A DNA stretch of 7,227 bases from an uncultured Porphyromonadaceae bacterium (GTDB lineage: Bacteria; Bacteroidota; Bacteroidia; Bacteroidales; Muribaculaceae): the NCBI GenBank assembly GCA_947166165.1, contig CAMVDK010000161.1, positions 1-7,227 of the forward strand. The letters run 5' to 3'. The translations under genes and the position numbers were made by a program. The first letter of the stretch is position 1. Each line of letters begins with the position of its first letter. Shown here piece after piece: positions 5,944-7,227 of this stretch. The notes under the pieces were generated by a model. It ran no database searches. It was not told the origin of the DNA and saw nothing but the letters and a program-made list of their open reading frames with translations.

Positions 5944-5977
5944 GCAAAGATAGTGTAAAAAGTCGGGATTTGCACAA
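5944..5977 (-). promoter_or_regulatory. Promoter of the Q/P/Y-repeat / TerB-like pair
   Basis: The minus strand has TATCTTTGC at 5952-5944, a good TAnnTTTG -7 box. TTG at 5977-5975 is a possible -33 element, 22 nt away, somewhat longer than the ideal spacing. The leader to ATG 5832 would be roughly 105 nt and contains a small TTGCC/GGCAA hairpin at 5914-5927. It points away from the sdhC promoter. Confidence 0.6.
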
Positions 5978-6009
5978 CAATGAACGATGAAAAACGCGTT
6001 TGCGTATGG

Positions 6010-6046
6010 CTCGAGTCGGCACCTCGAGTCGGCACCGAGTCCGCAC
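6010..6046. repeat. 13-bp tandem repeat between the divergent promoters
   Basis: CTCGAGTCGGCAC occurs at 6010-6022 and again at 6023-6035. A third, degenerate partial copy (CGAGTCCGCAC) covers 6036-6046. It lies 58 bp outside the -7 box of the leftward promoter and 38 bp upstream of the -33 of the rightward one. It could be a regulator array or simple replication slippage. Confidence 0.6.
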
Positions 6047-6083
6047 CGCAGTTCTGGCGCTCCCAAAAAAATGCGTCTGGCAC

Positions 6084-6115
6084 TTTGACTTTTGCGTTTT
6101 TTTCATTAATTTTGC
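6084..6115 (+). promoter_or_regulatory. sdhC promoter, consensus Bacteroidota type
   Basis: TTTG at 6084-6087 and TAATTTTGC at 6107-6115 are separated by exactly 19 nt, the textbook -33/-7 arrangement for this phylum. The leader to the sdhC ATG at 6206 is about 85 nt and holds a hairpin, TTGCCGC (6125-6131) and GCGGCAA (6136-6142) around CGGC. No U-tract follows it, so it is more likely an RNA-stabilising or regulatory stem than a terminator. Confidence 0.8.
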
Positions 6116-6205
6116 ACTTTGATTTTGCCGCCGGCGCGGCAAGGTCGGTGCTTTGATGTGCATAACAATCAATCAATTAATAACTTAAAATCTTTCTAAA
6201 CTTCT

Positions 6206-6871
6206 ATGTGGTTAACTAATTCTTCTGTGGGACGAAAGGTGGTGATGAGTGTCACCGGTCTTTTCCTGATCCTATTCCTGACGTTCCATGCGCTGATGAA
6301 TGCGGTGGCCCTGTTCTCGCTGGAGGCCTACGAGGCGGTGTGCGAGTTTCTGGGTGCCAACTGGTATGCGCTGGTGGGCACGGCGGTTCTGGCCGGCGGC
6401 TTTGTGCTGCACATCGTGTTCGCCTTCTGGCTCAGCTTGCAGAACAACAAGGCGCGTGGCTCCAACAGTTATGAGGTGAGCGCCAAGCCGGCCAGTGTGG
6501 AGTGGGCTTCGCAGAACATGCTCGTGCTGGGCGTGATTGTGCTGTGCTTCCTGGTGCTCCATCTGGCGCACTTCTGGGCCAAGATGCAGCTGCCCGAAAT
6601 CATGGGCGACTATCCGGCCTCGGGCGAGCAGGCCCTGCAGGCCACCTTCGGCCAGTGGTGGGTGCTGCCCGTCTATCTGATTGGGTTCTGCGCCATCTGG
6701 CTGCACATCACCCACGGCTTCTGGAGCGCCTTCCAGTCGCTGGGCGCCACCAACGACAAGTGGATCGAGCGCTTCAAGTGCATCGGCTGGTGGTGGGCCA
6801 CCATCGTCATGCTCCTCTTTGCCGTCGAGGCATGCTATTTCGCATGGTATTTCGACGCTTTCAAGTTTTGA
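6206..6871 (+). CDS. sdhC: Succinate dehydrogenase/fumarate reductase cytochrome b subunit (b558 family)
   Basis: This 221-aa integral membrane protein anchors the succinate:quinone oxidoreductase and carries haem b for electron transfer between menaquinone and the flavoprotein/iron-sulfur subunits. The N-terminus SSVGRKVVMSVTGLFLILFL and the early TFHALMN are characteristic of the b558 family of Bacteroidota and epsilon-proteobacteria. Five hydrophobic segments lie at about 11-36, 54-77, 103-124, 151-172 and 194-215. Candidate haem-ligand histidines inside them are His28, His69, His119 or His122, and His167 or His170. The length is normal for the family. It starts at ATG 6206 behind an A/T-rich leader lacking a Shine-Dalgarno site, and is followed after 43 nt by the flavoprotein gene. 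In an anaerobe of this type the complex is expected to work mainly as fumarate reductase. Confidence 0.96.
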   Translation: MWLTNSSVGRKVVMSVTGLFLILFLTFHALMNAVALFSLEAYEAVCEFLGANWYALVGTAVLAGGFVLHIVFAFWLSLQNNKARGSNSYEVSAKPASVEWASQNMLVLGVIVLCFLVLHLAHFWAKMQLPEIMGDYPASGEQALQATFGQWWVLPVYLIGFCAIWLHITHGFWSAFQSLGATNDKWIERFKCIGWWWATIVMLLFAVEACYFAWYFDAFKF

Positions 6872-6914
6872 CGGACTTCGGTGTTATTAACGCTTAACTA
6901 AACTTTGAAATCAA

Positions 6915-7227
6915 ATGGAAGAAACAATCAATAAAACGGCTCAGCCGGCCATCGACTCGAAGATACCCGAAGGCCCCATCGCTGAGAAGTGGACCAACTA
7001 CAAGGCACACCAGAAGCTGGTCAACCCGGCCAACAAGCGCCGGCTCGACATCATCGTGGTGGGCACCGGTCTGGCTGGCGCCAGCGCAGCGGCCACGATG
7101 GCCGAGATGGGCTTCAACGTGCTCAACTTCTGCATCCAGGACTCGCCTCGCCGCGCGCACTCGATCGCCGCGCAGGGCGGTATCAACGCTGCCAAGAACT
7201 ATCAGAACGACGGCGACTCGGTCTATC
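6915..7227 (+). CDS. sdhA: Succinate dehydrogenase/fumarate reductase flavoprotein subunit (5' part, runs off the window)
   Basis: The first 104 codons are present and open to the window edge. After a roughly 43-residue N-terminal extension comes the FAD-binding Rossmann start LDIIVVGTGLAGASAAATMA, with the GxGxxG glycines at 50, 52 and 55. RRAHSIAAQGGINAA follows, in which His82 corresponds to the histidine that binds FAD covalently in this enzyme family. The subunit holds the dicarboxylate active site interconverting succinate and fumarate. The gene order cytochrome b then flavoprotein is the standard Bacteroidota layout, and the iron-sulfur subunit gene should follow beyond the window. The start lies 43 nt after sdhC, so both are read from the promoter at 6084-6115. 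The intact gene would be roughly 640-660 codons, as usual for the family. Confidence 0.96.
   Translation, partial: MEETINKTAQPAIDSKIPEGPIAEKWTNYKAHQKLVNPANKRRLDIIVVGTGLAGASAAATMAEMGFNVLNFCIQDSPRRAHSIAAQGGINAAKNYQNDGDSVY

Noticed and set aside
6031..6046. GGCACCGAGTC resembles the 3' hairpin of a type II-A tracrRNA.
   Set aside because: The resemblance covers about 11 bases and the complementary arm is not intact. There is no Cas gene, no repeat array and no anti-repeat. It is explained by the 13-bp tandem repeat.
5833..6176. N-terminal extension of the Q/P/Y-repeat frame and overlapping minus-strand frames.
   Set aside because: They run through the -7 box at 5944-5952, and their translations have Cys/His/Arg-rich composition unlike a normal protein.

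Overview
The window looks like chromosomal DNA from an anaerobic Bacteroidota, most likely order Bacteroidales. Three features support this. Promoters match the Bacteroidota -7 consensus TAnnTTTG; the best, ahead of the cytochrome b gene, also has a -33 TTTG exactly 19 nt upstream. The right end encodes a b558-type succinate dehydrogenase/fumarate reductase in the order cytochrome b then flavoprotein. Most starts have A/T-rich leaders without a Shine-Dalgarno site. Genus cannot be decided from the sequence; a GC-rich host such as a Muribaculaceae-like bacterium is a guess.

Layout. (1) Positions 1-67 hold the last 21 codons of a GC-rich plus-strand gene, probably an S9-type peptidase/alpha-beta hydrolase, followed by a strong terminator-like hairpin (92-147). 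(2) About 150-4790 is visibly more AT-rich and holds four minus-strand genes. In transcription order they are a WYL-domain regulator (4764-3733), a 703-aa OLD-like ABC ATPase with a DUF3696-like end (3681-1570), a 334-aa protein with a degenerate phospholipase-D-like motif (1567-563), and a 64-aa very acidic protein (459-265). (3) From about 4790 the DNA is GC-rich again. A TerB-like gene (5299-4922) and a Q/P/Y-repeat protein with a hydrophobic tail (5832-5314) form a minus-strand pair. (4) A 373-nt divergent promoter region (5833-6205) separates them from sdhC (6206-6871) and the start of sdhA (6915 to the window edge).

The main observation is in block 2. The promoter of the ATPase operon and the promoter of the acidic gene are 3.2 kb apart but share a 43-bp module with 37 identities. 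Each module has a Bacteroidota -7 box and, exactly 8 bp upstream, a 21-bp palindrome. At the ATPase promoter the palindrome is perfect, and its central triplet is the TAG stop codon of the WYL gene. The regulator, by analogy with the BrxR/CapW group of WYL repressors of phage-defence operons, probably binds both sites. The block therefore reads as a compact, transcriptionally silenced candidate defence system: ATPase sensor, candidate nuclease-like effector and acidic accessory protein, inserted between housekeeping genes. The defence role is inferred from architecture and is not shown by sequence alone.
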